Positions 1-9,494 of a stretch of DNA of 64,000 nucleotides are shown piece after piece (the first letter of the stretch is position 1; each line of letters starts with the position of its first letter). The DNA lies in NCBI GenBank assembly GCA_947446865.1, contig CANFHX010000011.1:1-64000 (forward strand). The letters are read 5' to 3'. The notes below the pieces were generated by a model. It made no database searches. It was given only the letters and a program-made list of their open reading frames with translations, and was not told where the DNA came from. The DNA is from Flavobacteriaceae bacterium. Lineage in GTDB: Bacteria > Bacteroidota > Bacteroidia > Flavobacteriales > Flavobacteriaceae. Both the position numbers and the translations under genes were made by a program.

Positions 1-71
1 CAATTAAAAAAGGAAATAAATGAATATATAAAGTATTATAACAATGACAGAAGTAAGTCAAATTTAAACAA

Positions 72-100
72 AATGAGCCCGATACAATATCGAGCTCATT
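72..100 (-). terminator. Hairpin terminator downstream of ndk
   Basis: A 13-bp inverted repeat (AATGAGC.CGATA around a CAA loop) has a single non-Watson-Crick position, which becomes a G-U pair on the minus strand. Read on the minus strand it is followed by a T-rich run (TTTTGTTTAAATTT), as expected for ndk or a small downstream transcript. It is about 140 bp past the ndk stop, with a low-complexity repeat between. Confidence 0.5.
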
Positions 101-180
101 ATTATCAAAATTAATTATAAATTTGTCCAAACTTTTGGGTGCAGTCTATTAAGAAATGGGATTTTGTATTTTATATAAAC

Positions 181-245
181 TGCTCACTAAAAACTGATTA
201 CTGAGCACCGAATACTGAGCAACGAATACTGAACACTGAATACTA
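181..245. repeat. Degenerate short-unit intergenic repeat (ACTGAATACTGA type)
   Basis: The spacer after ndk consists of imperfect units of the form actgaGCA-c-gaatactga repeated about five times up to the stop codon. It encodes nothing. It belongs to the same class of low-complexity spacers as those at 17.4, 18.9, 39.4 and 52.0 kb, although the unit sequence differs. Confidence 0.7.
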
Positions 246-662
246 AAACTGCTCTCTTCCAGCAAAATGGAAAGCACCTTCAATAGCAGCATTTTCATCA
301 GAATCAGATCCGTGAACTGCGTTTTCTCCAATAGAAGTTGCATATTTTTTACGGATAGTTCCTTCGGCAGCATCAGCAGGATTAGTAGCACCAATTAAGT
401 TTCTAAAATCTTCAATTGCATTTTCTTTTTCAAGAATTGCAGCAACGATTGGTCCACGAGACATGAATTCAACTAATTCACCATAAAAAGGTCTTGCAGC
501 ATGAACAGCATAAAATGCTTGAGCATCAGCAACCGTAAGTTGTGTTAATTTCAAAGAAATAATTTTGAAACCACCTTCTGTAATCATGTTTAATATTCCA
601 CCAATATGTCCGTTTTGCACAGCATCTGGTTTAATCATTGTAAATGTTCTATTTGTAGCCAT
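243..662 (-). CDS. ndk: Nucleoside diphosphate kinase
   Basis: Transfers the gamma-phosphate between nucleoside triphosphates and diphosphates through a phospho-histidine, keeping cytosolic NTP/dNTP pools balanced. The 139-residue length is normal. The N-terminus has the family signature [16 protein letters not shown], and the catalytic histidine lies in [12 protein letters not shown] near residue 118. The ATG start is supported by a good promoter just upstream. The gene is monocistronic on the minus strand, with a repeat and a hairpin downstream. Nothing unusual is seen. Confidence 0.98.
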   Translation of the reverse strand: MATNRTFTMIKPDAVQNGHIGGILNMITEGGFKIISLKLTQLTVADAQAFYAVHAARPFYGELVEFMSRGPIVAAILEKENAIEDFRNLIGATNPADAAEGTIRKKYATSIGENAVHGSDSDENAAIEGAFHFAGREQF

Positions 663-689
663 TTTGTACTTTTTGTATTAAATTCGGTG

Positions 690-720
690 CAAAAGTAGTC
701 AATTTTGTTTAAACACAAAA
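690..720 (-). promoter_or_regulatory. Bacteroidota-type promoter of ndk
   Basis: On the minus strand TTTTG is followed after 18 bp by TACTTTTG, matching the Bacteroidota primary sigma consensus (TTTG, about 19 bp, TAnnTTTG). The implied start of transcription is about 25 nt upstream of the ndk ATG. Confidence 0.7.
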
Positions 721-740
721 GTTTAGATGTTTAAAATTTT

Positions 741-858
741 GGAGCGAATGGTTTGGGCTTTTTTGGTTTCCCTTTTCCTGCTGCAGGAACTCGCTTTGCC
801 ATTTTTTAAAGAAAAAAATGACAAGAGCTCACACAATTCCTGCATCAGGGCTAGCAGG
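741..858 (-). repeat. Degenerate Flavobacterium-type intergenic element, copy A
   Basis: Read on the minus strand the segment runs TAGCCCTGAT-GCAGGAATT ... GCAGGAA ... CGCTCC. It shares its ordered blocks (TAGCCC.GAT at one end, a purine-rich GC.GGA block, CGCTCC/GCTCC at the other) with copies at 23931-23993 and 32546-32626. No ORF or RNA gene is recognisable. I recall similar sequences as dispersed intergenic elements in flavobacterial genomes; that is memory, not a search. Confidence 0.55.
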
Positions 859-894
859 TTATGTCTTTTGTAAAATTCAAAATTTTAATACAAA

Positions 895-1179
895 CTATTT
901 ATTTTTTGGATTCCTAGAGGTATGAAATACTGCTGCAATAATTATTAACGAATCTATGATTTCATAAACTACTACATATGGAAATTTTTTTAAAGGTGCT
1001 TCTCTAAAAAAATCAAATTTAACTTGAAATAAAAAAGGATTACTTTTAATATATGCAGAAGTATGCTGTAATTCGGTATAGAATTTTTCGCCTAATTTTG
1101 GTTGAATTTCATCATAAAATTCGATTGCTTTTTCAACTTCAATTAAGGCTTTTTTACTCCATAAAATCTTAAAATCCAT
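895..1179 (-). CDS. RelE/ParE-family toxin
   Basis: A small basic protein of 94 residues with the ParE/RelE plasmid-stabilisation pattern: an N-terminal 'WSKKALIEVEKAIEFYDEIQPKLGEKF' helix, a central basic strand 'APLKKFPYVVVYEI' and a C-terminal 'AAVFHTSRNPKNK'. Family members act on gyrase (ParE) or as ribosome-dependent mRNases (RelE); which applies here cannot be told. The gene overlaps the upstream antitoxin-like gene by 11 bp, as usual for translationally coupled TA pairs. It sits between ndk and bshC with no other accessory genes. Confidence 0.85.
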   Translation of the reverse strand: MDFKILWSKKALIEVEKAIEFYDEIQPKLGEKFYTELQHTSAYIKSNPFLFQVKFDFFREAPLKKFPYVVVYEIIDSLIIIAAVFHTSRNPKNK

Positions 1180-1396
1180 ATTTCAGTCGAATAGAATCCA
1201 TAAACTCATTTTCAGAAAGCAATTCATTTGGATTTTTCAAATAGGCTACTCTACGATCCCTAACTTCATTTTGTTGCTCTAATGTTAAAGCAGATTCACT
1301 ATGTTCTAAAATAGAAATTATTTTAGTCAAAACATCATGGTTTTCAACAGAAATTATTTTATCAATGATAAATTGTTTCTCTTCAGTATAACTCAT
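1169..1396 (-). CDS. Antitoxin-like protein of ParE-type module
   Basis: A 75-residue protein with helical content throughout and an 'RRVAYLKNPNELLSENEFMDSIRLKYGF' tail resembling the 'addiction module component' family, whose C-terminal segment wraps the toxin. No clear DNA-binding domain is visible. The assignment rests on its size, its 11-bp overlap with the toxin downstream and its similarity in layout to the other three TA pairs of this window. The start ATG is at 1396 and a short spacer separates it from bshC. Confidence 0.7.
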   Translation of the reverse strand: MSYTEEKQFIIDKIISVENHDVLTKIISILEHSESALTLEQQNEVRDRRVAYLKNPNELLSENEFMDSIRLKYGF

Positions 1397-1441
1397 AGAA
1401 TTTAGTTTTTATTCGAATAGTAAAGATACTAAAAATTTGAT

Positions 1442-3034
1442 TTATAATACAATAACTTTAAATTCTTGGTCTAATGGTTTCAATTCGGATAGTATTTTCT
1501 TTAGAAAAGTATCTCCATATTCTAAATAAAACTCGCTAAAATTGGCTTTGCGTTCCTGTAAACTTTGATTTGGAAAAATTTCATTTTGTAATACTAAAAT
1601 CCGTTGCAAACGATCTTTATGAATTCGTTTTTCGGCTTTTAGTAATCTTTTTTCTAGATTTTCTAAACCTTTTATTTGTTTAATTTCTTGTGCTTTAACT
1701 GCTCCAGAAAAGGATTTATCGGTTTGATTAGCAATTGCATATAATACTTCAAATTGTTTTTTCAGAACCTCTTTTTGTTCCGAAAAATCAATAGTAAAGG
1801 AAGAAAATTCTTTGGTTTTTCGGTCAAATAATTCTTGTTGGTTTGCAAATAAATCGGCATAACTCAACTCTAGTTTGTCTGCTTTTTCCACTTGTTTGGC
1901 AGTAGCAGTTACAACGGAATTTCGTAGCAACAGCATCGGAAAAGTTACATTATTGGCATCAAAATTAGATTTCAATTCCAACCAATACGCCAGTTCGCCA
2001 CCACCACCAATATAGCATAAATTAGGTAAAATAACTTCTTGGTACAAAGGTCTTAAAATCACATTAGGACTAAATTTTTCCGGATGATTTTCCAGTTCTG
2101 CTAGGATTTCTGTTTCGGTAAAAGTTGTATTGGTGTTGTTAACTTTGTAAATTCCGTTTTCTAAGATAATCCGTTCGCGTAAAGTATCTTCAATATAAAA
2201 AAGATTAATTTCACGAGGGTTGACCTGTATTTTATAATCAGTTAATTGGCTAGCAGTTTCGGATACTTTCTGAAAAGAAGTTTGCTGCAGCAGCTCCTCT
2301 TTTACATAGGGAACAAATGTTTTTTTCAACGCAAAAGAATCTCCATCTAAAATAACCAATCCTTCTTCTTTGAATAATTCATTGGCCAAATAGCGCGTAG
2401 CTTCTGCTAAATTGGAATGATTTAAATACGATTTTTCAAACAATTCTTTTAGAAAATTTGCATTTTCGCTAGTGTCAACTTCGTTAGAAAATTGTGATAG
2501 AACCTCCTTTAAACCTTCGGTAGATAATCTTCCAACTGGCCCCGAACTTTCTCTTTGCCATTGAATTTTTTTATTTTTGAAATTAAAATAATTAATCTCT
2601 TCAAAATCGTGGTCTTCGGTTGCCATCCAATACACAGGAACAAAATCTTGATTTGGATATTCCTTTTTTAATTGTTTGCAAAGGTTTATGGTTGAAACAA
2701 TTTTATAGATAAAATACAAAGGCCCTGTAAATAAATTCAGTTGATGCCCCGTAGTTACGGTAAAAGTATTCGAACTATTTAAGAGTTTAATATGGTTTTT
2801 TGTAGCATCTGAAATTTCAAAATTGGCATATTGCTTTTCAAGTTCGGAAACTAATATTTCCCTTTTGTTATTGCTATTGTAATTGAAACTTTTCTCTTCA
2901 ATTTGCTCTTTAAAATTTTCTAATTTTGGAAAACGATTATACAACGACTTTAGTTCTGGTTTTTCATCTAAATAATCAATGATTAATTTGGTGAAATATC
3001 CCGATTTTTGATAGGTTATACAGTCGCTTGGCAT
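1442..3034 (-). CDS. bshC: Bacillithiol biosynthesis cysteine-adding enzyme BshC
   Basis: Putative last enzyme of bacillithiol synthesis, joining cysteine to glucosaminyl-malate in the cytosol. The 530-residue length fits BshC. Recognisable family blocks include TGHQLNLFTGPLYFIYKI (about residues 97-114) and the following 'VYWMATEDHDFEEI'; the C-terminal third is a coiled coil ('LENLEKRLLKAEKRIHKDRL'). The gene is upstream of the TA pair in the same orientation, and the partner genes bshA/bshB are not in the window. Confidence 0.93.
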   Translation of the reverse strand: MPSDCITYQKSGYFTKLIIDYLDEKPELKSLYNRFPKLENFKEQIEEKSFNYNSNNKREILVSELEKQYANFEISDATKNHIKLLNSSNTFTVTTGHQLNLFTGPLYFIYKIVSTINLCKQLKKEYPNQDFVPVYWMATEDHDFEEINYFNFKNKKIQWQRESSGPVGRLSTEGLKEVLSQFSNEVDTSENANFLKELFEKSYLNHSNLAEATRYLANELFKEEGLVILDGDSFALKKTFVPYVKEELLQQTSFQKVSETASQLTDYKIQVNPREINLFYIEDTLRERIILENGIYKVNNTNTTFTETEILAELENHPEKFSPNVILRPLYQEVILPNLCYIGGGGELAYWLELKSNFDANNVTFPMLLLRNSVVTATAKQVEKADKLELSYADLFANQQELFDRKTKEFSSFTIDFSEQKEVLKKQFEVLYAIANQTDKSFSGAVKAQEIKQIKGLENLEKRLLKAEKRIHKDRLQRILVLQNEIFPNQSLQERKANFSEFYLEYGDTFLKKILSELKPLDQEFKVIVL

Positions 3035-3085
3035 TGTTTTATTTTTTTGTAAAAATACTCAAAATTAAATGGAACTGAATTTGCT

Positions 3086-6000
3086 TTAACGTTTTAAAGC
3101 AAAATGAGCTCTGTGTTCTTGTCCATTTTCTCTATGTACCACAAACCAATAATCATCGGAAGGCATTTGTTTTCCATTGTAATTTCCATCCCAACCTGGA
3201 GAATTTGATTTTAAAGTGGTTATTAGTTTTCCATATCTATCCAGAATAATTACTGTTAAATTAGGTTCTACTTGTGAAAATATAATTCTCCAAAAATCAT
3301 TAAATCCGTCGTTATTTGGAGTAAAAAATTTAGGGTAATTTAAAAGAAAAACGTTTTCATCTACACTACCACATTCATTTTTATCACGAACATAAACGGT
3401 ATAAAATCCGCTTAATAAACCAGTAAAAGTATTGCTGTCTTGATAATTTATTCCGTCAATAGAATATTGGTAGATTCCATTTCCAGAGGTGTTTACAATT
3501 ATTACGTTTTCAATATCGGTCCAATCTTCGGTAGTGATGGAAGTAATTGTTGCAATTTGTGAAAGTACTACGGTAAACGTTTTAGTGGAAGAACAAACTT
3601 GCAAACCATAATTTTTTGTTACGGTTACAGAATAAGTTCCAGGTATTGAAATTATAATACTTTGGGACGTTGCTCCTGTTGACCAATTGTAACTATTAAA
3701 CCCTGAACCAGCATTTACAACGATTGTTTTTCCTGAGCAAATTGGCATTATATCCTTAATTAAAATAATTGGTTTTGGAAATAACGATAAATGTAATTCT
3801 ACTACTTGATGGCATCCGTTAGTAGAATCTAATCTAACATATACGGTATGTAAACCAAGAGATAAATTATAATTTAGATTTAATTCATCCGATATAATTT
3901 GATTTTCGGCACTTGTAAAGGAAGTATAATAAGAAAAAGTAATTCCTGTTGTTGAGGCAATTAAATTTGTATTATAATTGGATAAAACCACATTTTCAGT
4001 GCCGTCATTTAAATCATCACAAAAGGATTGCGAATAATTATTGGCATTTAAAGTTGTTATCAAAGTTACGTTTACGGCTAATCTATTCACACTTTCACAA
4101 CCATTTATTGTTTGTGTGGCATATAAACTTGTGCCATTAATTAATGCAGTTGTATTTGGCAAAATAGTTGTACTGGTGTTAGTAGCATACCAATTTATTG
4201 CTGTTCCAGAGATGTTAATAGAACTTAAAGTAGGATTTGTATTGGAACATAATATTTGATTAGCAGCCCCATTTGGTGCTGGGGTATTTTGAATTGAAAT
4301 GGTTACAGGAACTCTTAAACTTTCGCATCCATTTATTGTTTGAGAGGCAAAATAAGTCGTTCCGTTTACTAATACAGTAGAATTTGTTAATAGATTTCCA
4401 CCAGTTGCTGCATCATACCATTTAATATTAGTGCCTGAAATTATAATAGAACTTAATGTTGCATTTTGTTGAATACAGAAAGTTTGAGGAGAATTTATAT
4501 TTGGCAAGGCAACCGAATTTATTGTTACGGATTGGGTTTGCGTTTCAATATTTCCGTTACCATCATTATAATTCCAATGGATAGTATAAGTTCCTGGTAG
4601 CGAATAACTCAATGGATCTGAAGTTGTTGCTGTTATGGTTCCAGCACAATTGTCTAAAGCAGTTGGTGCAGTAATAGAGGTAGTGCAATCTCCAGTAATT
4701 GTTGGTAGTGGATTAATATTTGGAATTGGTTTTGTAATGTCTTCAACGATAATATTTACAGTTTTTATTCCATCACAACTGCTAGAACCTGTAATCATGC
4801 AAGAATATTGACCACTATTAGTTGAGTTAACATTAGTTATTGTCGGATTTTGTTGATTAGAAGTGAACCCATTTGGTCCTGTCCAAGAATAGTTTGTTCC
4901 TCCATTTGCGGTTAAGCTTAAATTACCTCCTATGCAGGTTGGAGAGTTTGATGAAACATTAATCACATTTGGACTATTTTCTAGAAACTTCATAGAATAG
5001 TAATTTAATAAACCTAGCATATTTTGTTGATGACTATTACTATCTGTTATTAAGTTATTGGAACTGGTTATTCCAGAAACATAAATATTGTTGCTATTAT
5101 CAATAGATAATTTTGTTGCATAATCAATAACAAAACCACCATTCATTGCATCCCCACCAAGAAATGTACCCCAAATAAACGCACAATTTTTTGAAAATTT
5201 ACCTATGTATCCCAAACTTTCACTATTAAGATTTCTATTGAAAGAACAATAATTTGTAAGATCTTGATTGTTTGAGCTTCCAGTTGCTCCAAGATAAATA
5301 GAGTTGTTTTTAAATATAATTGAATAAACATTTAAATCATCTAAGTAGGAACCCCAAAGTCTTGCTCCAATAGTAGACAATTTAGCGAAAAATCCTTTGT
5401 ATAATTCTTGACTTGAAAATTGAAAACTTCCTGATGTTGTCATGTTGGAGCTACTGGCTGTTTGACCTCCAATATAAATATTATCGTCATCATCAATTTC
5501 TACAGAAAGAATTTCTTCTATATTGTCACCACCGTAATATGATGACCATAATCTGTTTCCGTTATTCGAAAATTTATAAATCATACCATCAATTTGTCCA
5601 TTTGGATATATAGACTCTTGAAATACTCCATTTGTTGAAATATTAGTCTCACTTCTGGTGTAACCAACCGCTGCTATTTGATTTCCTTTAACTACTACCG
5701 CATTAAAACTTTCAAAATTTTCTCCACCCGCATAAGTACTCCAAATAATTGTTCCTGTCGAATCGAATTTTGCTATAAATGCATCACCATAACCCGAAAT
5801 ACTTTGAAATAATTGTGATTGAAAATTAGAATTGTAAGCAATACCTGAAACACTTGAAGTGCCACCTACAATGTAAATGTTATTTAAATTATCTATATCT
5901 AAACCGAAAGCGAAGTCATCACTATTTCCGCCTACATAAGTACCCCAAACTCTGACACCTAATTCATTAAATTTAACAATGTAAGCATCAGTACCTCCTT

Positions 6001-7156
6001 GATTATTTTCTTGATGAGATCCAAATGTACTGATATTTGTTGGGGACTGTGTTCGTCCAGCTATAACAATATTATTTTGCGAGTCTGCTTTTATGCCACG
6101 AATGTCGTTATAATTTATTCCACCGTAGTATGTACCCCATAACCTTGTTCCATTTGGATCAAATTTTACAATAATACCATTTGTACATAAATATTGTGAA
6201 GTTGGAATATAATTTTGATGAGCTCCAGCAGTAGCAAAAGAAGAATTTGAAGCTGAAGTTGAACCGGACATATATAAATTGCCATAAGAATCTATTGTAT
6301 TATTTACGGTTCCCAATGAATAATAATTATTAGTTTTATCTCCGTATAATGTCCCCCAAAGCCTCATAGGCACAGGGTCAATAACAACTTTTTTATTGTT
6401 TAAATCCTCCGAACTTTCAAATCCATAAACATTTTTTTCTATCTTTTTATAACCAACGGTAATTTCCTTTTTAGCACCATCAATTTCTGTCCAACTCAAT
6501 GGCATCGTTTCTTCCATTTGTCCAAATCGAACATTCATTTTGATTTTGTTATCAACCAATTCGGTTTTAACGCCATTAAATTTTAATTGAATATCGGATA
6601 TTTTCCCACCTTCGTTTACTATAAAATTATACTCAACTGATTTTGATTTATCCTCGGGCATAAAGAACACAACATCAATATTGTTGTAAATATTTTTATA
6701 TGTTATTTTTTGAAATTTATGAACCTCCAAAATTCCATTGGGTTCGTTTGGAATGTTGTAATAATTATCATAATCACTTGATTTTTCTTCGGCAATTAAT
6801 TTTACAGTACTATTGGAATTCTCAAAATCAATATCAATTCGGTGGTAAATATATTCTAGCGTATAATTTGGATTTTTTAAAGTATCTTCTTTTATAAAAC
6901 GAGATGGATAAAGACGTTCCTTTTGTTTCTTGGTTAAAGGATGCTTCTTGGTTTCATAAATATCGTAAGAAAATCCATTTTCTCTTAATTGAACATTTAA
7001 ACCAGAAGTATTTAAAAGATATTTTACGGCATTATTTTTTCTGCCTTTTTGGTCCACTATTTGTCCTTTGTTTTCAATAAAACCAAAAGTTTTATTTTGT
7101 TTTTGACTGTAGATGTTCAAAAAAAACAAAAGTGAAAAGATGTAATAGAATTTCAT
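3086..7156 (-). CDS. Large secreted SBBP-propeller protein with T9SS type B sorting domain
   Basis: A 1356-residue exported protein. Visible order: signal peptide (1-17, ending YSQ), an N-terminal domain beginning 'FIENKGQI' (the type found before SBBP propellers), a propeller from about 265 to 730 made of repeats such as 'GTYYGG...D..GI..D...NIVIAG', an Ig/PKD-like domain (about 740-810), a HYR-like segment, at least two Ig-like modules with 'CESL/CESV' ends, and a C-terminal gliding-motility-type domain (FFTPNNDGFNDFWRI ... GWDGNYNGKQMPSDDYWF). The last is the T9SS type B signal, so the protein should be carried to the surface or medium. Its ligand is unknown; an adhesin or matrix role is inferred. 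It is the only gene of its transcript. Confidence 0.9.
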   Translation of the reverse strand: MKFYYIFSLLFFLNIYSQKQNKTFGFIENKGQIVDQKGRKNNAVKYLLNTSGLNVQLRENGFSYDIYETKKHPLTKKQKERLYPSRFIKEDTLKNPNYTLEYIYHRIDIDFENSNSTVKLIAEEKSSDYDNYYNIPNEPNGILEVHKFQKITYKNIYNNIDVVFFMPEDKSKSVEYNFIVNEGGKISDIQLKFNGVKTELVDNKIKMNVRFGQMEETMPLSWTEIDGAKKEITVGYKKIEKNVYGFESSEDLNNKKVVIDPVPMRLWGTLYGDKTNNYYSLGTVNNTIDSYGNLYMSGSTSASNSSFATAGAHQNYIPTSQYLCTNGIIVKFDPNGTRLWGTYYGGINYNDIRGIKADSQNNIVIAGRTQSPTNISTFGSHQENNQGGTDAYIVKFNELGVRVWGTYVGGNSDDFAFGLDIDNLNNIYIVGGTSSVSGIAYNSNFQSQLFQSISGYGDAFIAKFDSTGTIIWSTYAGGENFESFNAVVVKGNQIAAVGYTRSETNISTNGVFQESIYPNGQIDGMIYKFSNNGNRLWSSYYGGDNIEEILSVEIDDDDNIYIGGQTASSSNMTTSGSFQFSSQELYKGFFAKLSTIGARLWGSYLDDLNVYSIIFKNNSIYLGATGSSNNQDLTNYCSFNRNLNSESLGYIGKFSKNCAFIWGTFLGGDAMNGGFVIDYATKLSIDNSNNIYVSGITSSNNLITDSNSHQQNMLGLLNYYSMKFLENSPNVINVSSNSPTCIGGNLSLTANGGTNYSWTGPNGFTSNQQNPTITNVNSTNSGQYSCMITGSSSCDGIKTVNIIVEDITKPIPNINPLPTITGDCTTSITAPTALDNCAGTITATTSDPLSYSLPGTYTIHWNYNDGNGNIETQTQSVTINSVALPNINSPQTFCIQQNATLSSIIISGTNIKWYDAATGGNLLTNSTVLVNGTTYFASQTINGCESLRVPVTISIQNTPAPNGAANQILCSNTNPTLSSINISGTAINWYATNTSTTILPNTTALINGTSLYATQTINGCESVNRLAVNVTLITTLNANNYSQSFCDDLNDGTENVVLSNYNTNLIASTTGITFSYYTSFTSAENQIISDELNLNYNLSLGLHTVYVRLDSTNGCHQVVELHLSLFPKPIILIKDIMPICSGKTIVVNAGSGFNSYNWSTGATSQSIIISIPGTYSVTVTKNYGLQVCSSTKTFTVVLSQIATITSITTEDWTDIENVIIVNTSGNGIYQYSIDGINYQDSNTFTGLLSGFYTVYVRDKNECGSVDENVFLLNYPKFFTPNNDGFNDFWRIIFSQVEPNLTVIILDRYGKLITTLKSNSPGWDGNYNGKQMPSDDYWFVVHRENGQEHRAHFALKR

Positions 7157-7230
7157 AGTAAAAATTTATGCCCAAACAAATATAAGAATCTCAATCGAGA
7201 AAATATAACTAGATTATTTTAAATTTCGCT

Positions 7231-7238
7231 TACTTTTG
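7231..7238 (+). promoter_or_regulatory. -7 element (TACTTTTG) of the radical SAM gene
   Basis: TACTTTTG matches TAnnTTTG exactly. It overlaps the TTG used as start by the ORF track, so it argues for the start at 7254. Confidence 0.55.
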
Positions 7239-7253
7239 CAAAAACAATTCCCA

Positions 7254-9434
7254 TTGAAAGATACATTTTTACTAACACCTCCCTTCACCCAACTAAATAC
7301 GCCATATCCGGCAACGGCATATATTAAGGGGTTTTTGAAAACCAAAAATATTTCGGCTTTTCAAATGGATTTAGGCATAGGAGTTATCTTACAATTGTTT
7401 TCTAAAAAGGGAATAAGTACCCTAATTCCAAAAGAGGAAATTGAAAATTACTCTTCAAATAGCCAACGAATATTTGCATTAAAAGGCGAATATGTAAAAA
7501 CAATTGATTCGGTAATTTCTTTTTTGCAAGGAAAAAAACCATCTATGGCGCGTCAAATATGCAGTGGAAATTTCCTTCCCGAAGCCTCTCGGTTTGCACA
7601 ACTTGACGATATGGAATGGGCTTTCGGAACTATGGGAATGCAAGACAAAGCCAAACATTTGGCAACTTTGTATCTTGAAGATTTATCCGATTTTATTGTA
7701 GAATGTGTCGATGAGAACTTTGGTTTTAGTCGTTATGCAGAACGCTTGGGCAGAAGTGCCAACTCGTTTGATGAATTGTATTTGCATTTGCAAAAAGAAC
7801 TAACTTATATTGACCGAATTACTTTAGAAATTCTAAACGAACGAGTGGCTGAAATCCAACCCAAATTGGTGTGTATTTCGGTTCCGTTTCCGGGAAATTT
7901 GTATAGCGCCTTTCGTTGTGCTCAATTTATAAAAACTAATTTTCCGAATATAAAAATCGCTATGGGTGGCGGTTTCCCTAACACCGAACTCCGAGAATTG
8001 AAAGACGAACGTGTTTTTGAATTCTTTGATTTTATTTCTTTAGACGATGGAGAACTTCCATTAGAGTTGCTAATTTCCAATGTTCAAAATCCAAATTCCA
8101 ATGAATTTAAGAGAACGTTTATCTTGGAAAACGGAAAAGTTACTTACAAAAATAATTCCACAAAACCCGATTACAAACAAAGTGAAGTAGGTACTCCCGA
8201 TTATTCGGATTTACTTTTGGATAAATACATTTCGGTAATTGAAATTGCCAATCCTATGCATAGTTTGTGGAGTGATGGCAGATGGAATAAACTCACTATG
8301 GCCCATGGATGTTATTGGGGAAAGTGCACATTTTGCGACATTTCATTAGATTACATCAAATTATACGAACCCATAGCTGCTAAAACGTTAGTAGATAGAA
8401 TGGAAGAAATGATCGCGCAAACGGGCGAAAATGGATTTCATTTTGTAGATGAAGCAGCACCTCCGGCTTTAATGCGGGAAGTTGCCCTAGAAATTCTCCG
8501 ACGAAAATTAGTAGTTACTTGGTGGACCAACATTCGATTTGAAAAAAGTTTCACTGCCGATTTAACTGTTTTACTGAAACAATCCGGTTGTATTGCTGTT
8601 TCGGGTGGATTGGAAGTTGCTTCCGACCGACTTTTGAATTTAATTAAAAAAGGAGTTACCGTTGAACAAGTTGCTCAAGTTACTAGAAACTTCACCGAAA
8701 GTGGGATTATGGTGCATGCTTATTTAATGTATGGCTATCCTACCCAAACGATTCAAGAGACCATCGATAGTTTGGAAATGGTGCGTCAAATGTTTGAATC
8801 AGGAATCTTACAATCTGGTTTTTGGCATCAATTTGCTATGACAGCCCATTCTCCCGTTGGAATGTTTCCCGAAGAATTTGGCGTAATTCCAGAAAAAAAT
8901 AAAATTACATTTGCCAATAACGACATTAATTTTAAAGATAAAACAGGAATTGACCACGATAAATTTAGTTTTGGATTGAAAAAATCATTGTTCAATTTTA
9001 TGCACGGAATCTGTTTCGATTATCCGTTGCAAGATTGGTTTGAATTTAAAATTCCGAACACTAAGATTCTTCCAGATTATATAGTTTCCTGTTTAGAAAA
9101 AGAATCCGATTTTAATACAAAAGCTTCCGCTAAAATTATTTGGATAGGCGGTAAGCCTTCTACTAAAACATTTTCAAAATCTAAAAAAGGGCAATCTTGG
9201 CAAATGCTACAGCTAACTTTCCAAGATAAAATAGACACTTTTGAAATTTCATTAGAAGAAGATAAAGCCAAATGGTTGGTAAAAATATTGGAATTACTTT
9301 CCATAAATAACGAAAATTCGTACACTTTTACTACCCTAAAAACTAATTTCGAAACTAATTTTGAAGACTTCGAATTGTTCTGGCACTCCAAGCCATTACT
9401 GCAATTGCGGGAGCATGGACTATTAGTTTTATAG
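7254..9434 (+). CDS. B12-binding-domain radical SAM protein
   Basis: A protein of about 726 residues with a cobalamin-binding-like N-terminal half ('LVCISVPFPGNLYSAFRCAQ', 'IAMGGGFPNTELREL') followed by a radical SAM core with CYWGKCTFC (CxxxCxxC) binding the 4Fe-4S cluster. The reaction is unknown; relatives are methyltransferases or ring-forming enzymes. The ORF track begins at a TTG at 7236, but that codon lies inside a -7 promoter element (TACTTTTG, 7231-7238), so it would not be transcribed. The in-frame TTG at 7254, starting LKDTFLLTPPF, is the better start and gives a leader of about 10 nt. No partner genes are seen. Confidence 0.85.
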   Translation: MKDTFLLTPPFTQLNTPYPATAYIKGFLKTKNISAFQMDLGIGVILQLFSKKGISTLIPKEEIENYSSNSQRIFALKGEYVKTIDSVISFLQGKKPSMARQICSGNFLPEASRFAQLDDMEWAFGTMGMQDKAKHLATLYLEDLSDFIVECVDENFGFSRYAERLGRSANSFDELYLHLQKELTYIDRITLEILNERVAEIQPKLVCISVPFPGNLYSAFRCAQFIKTNFPNIKIAMGGGFPNTELRELKDERVFEFFDFISLDDGELPLELLISNVQNPNSNEFKRTFILENGKVTYKNNSTKPDYKQSEVGTPDYSDLLLDKYISVIEIANPMHSLWSDGRWNKLTMAHGCYWGKCTFCDISLDYIKLYEPIAAKTLVDRMEEMIAQTGENGFHFVDEAAPPALMREVALEILRRKLVVTWWTNIRFEKSFTADLTVLLKQSGCIAVSGGLEVASDRLLNLIKKGVTVEQVAQVTRNFTESGIMVHAYLMYGYPTQTIQETIDSLEMVRQMFESGILQSGFWHQFAMTAHSPVGMFPEEFGVIPEKNKITFANNDINFKDKTGIDHDKFSFGLKKSLFNFMHGICFDYPLQDWFEFKIPNTKILPDYIVSCLEKESDFNTKASAKIIWIGGKPSTKTFSKSKKGQSWQMLQLTFQDKIDTFEISLEEDKAKWLVKILELLSINNENSYTFTTLKTNFETNFEDFELFWHSKPLLQLREHGLLVL

Positions 9435-9494
9435 CATTTCTCTCCAAAAAAAATCCTCTTTTTTTTTACATTTATATTTTATTTTTTTAGATTT

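Noticed and set aside
149-394. 81-aa minus-strand ORF overlapping ndk
   Set aside because: It is a shadow frame of ndk running into the repeat spacer; no domain or promoter of its own.
9445-9490. Poly-A and poly-T tracts as phase-variation switches
   Set aside because: They lie in a short spacer outside any reading frame and do not cover a promoter spacer that I can identify.
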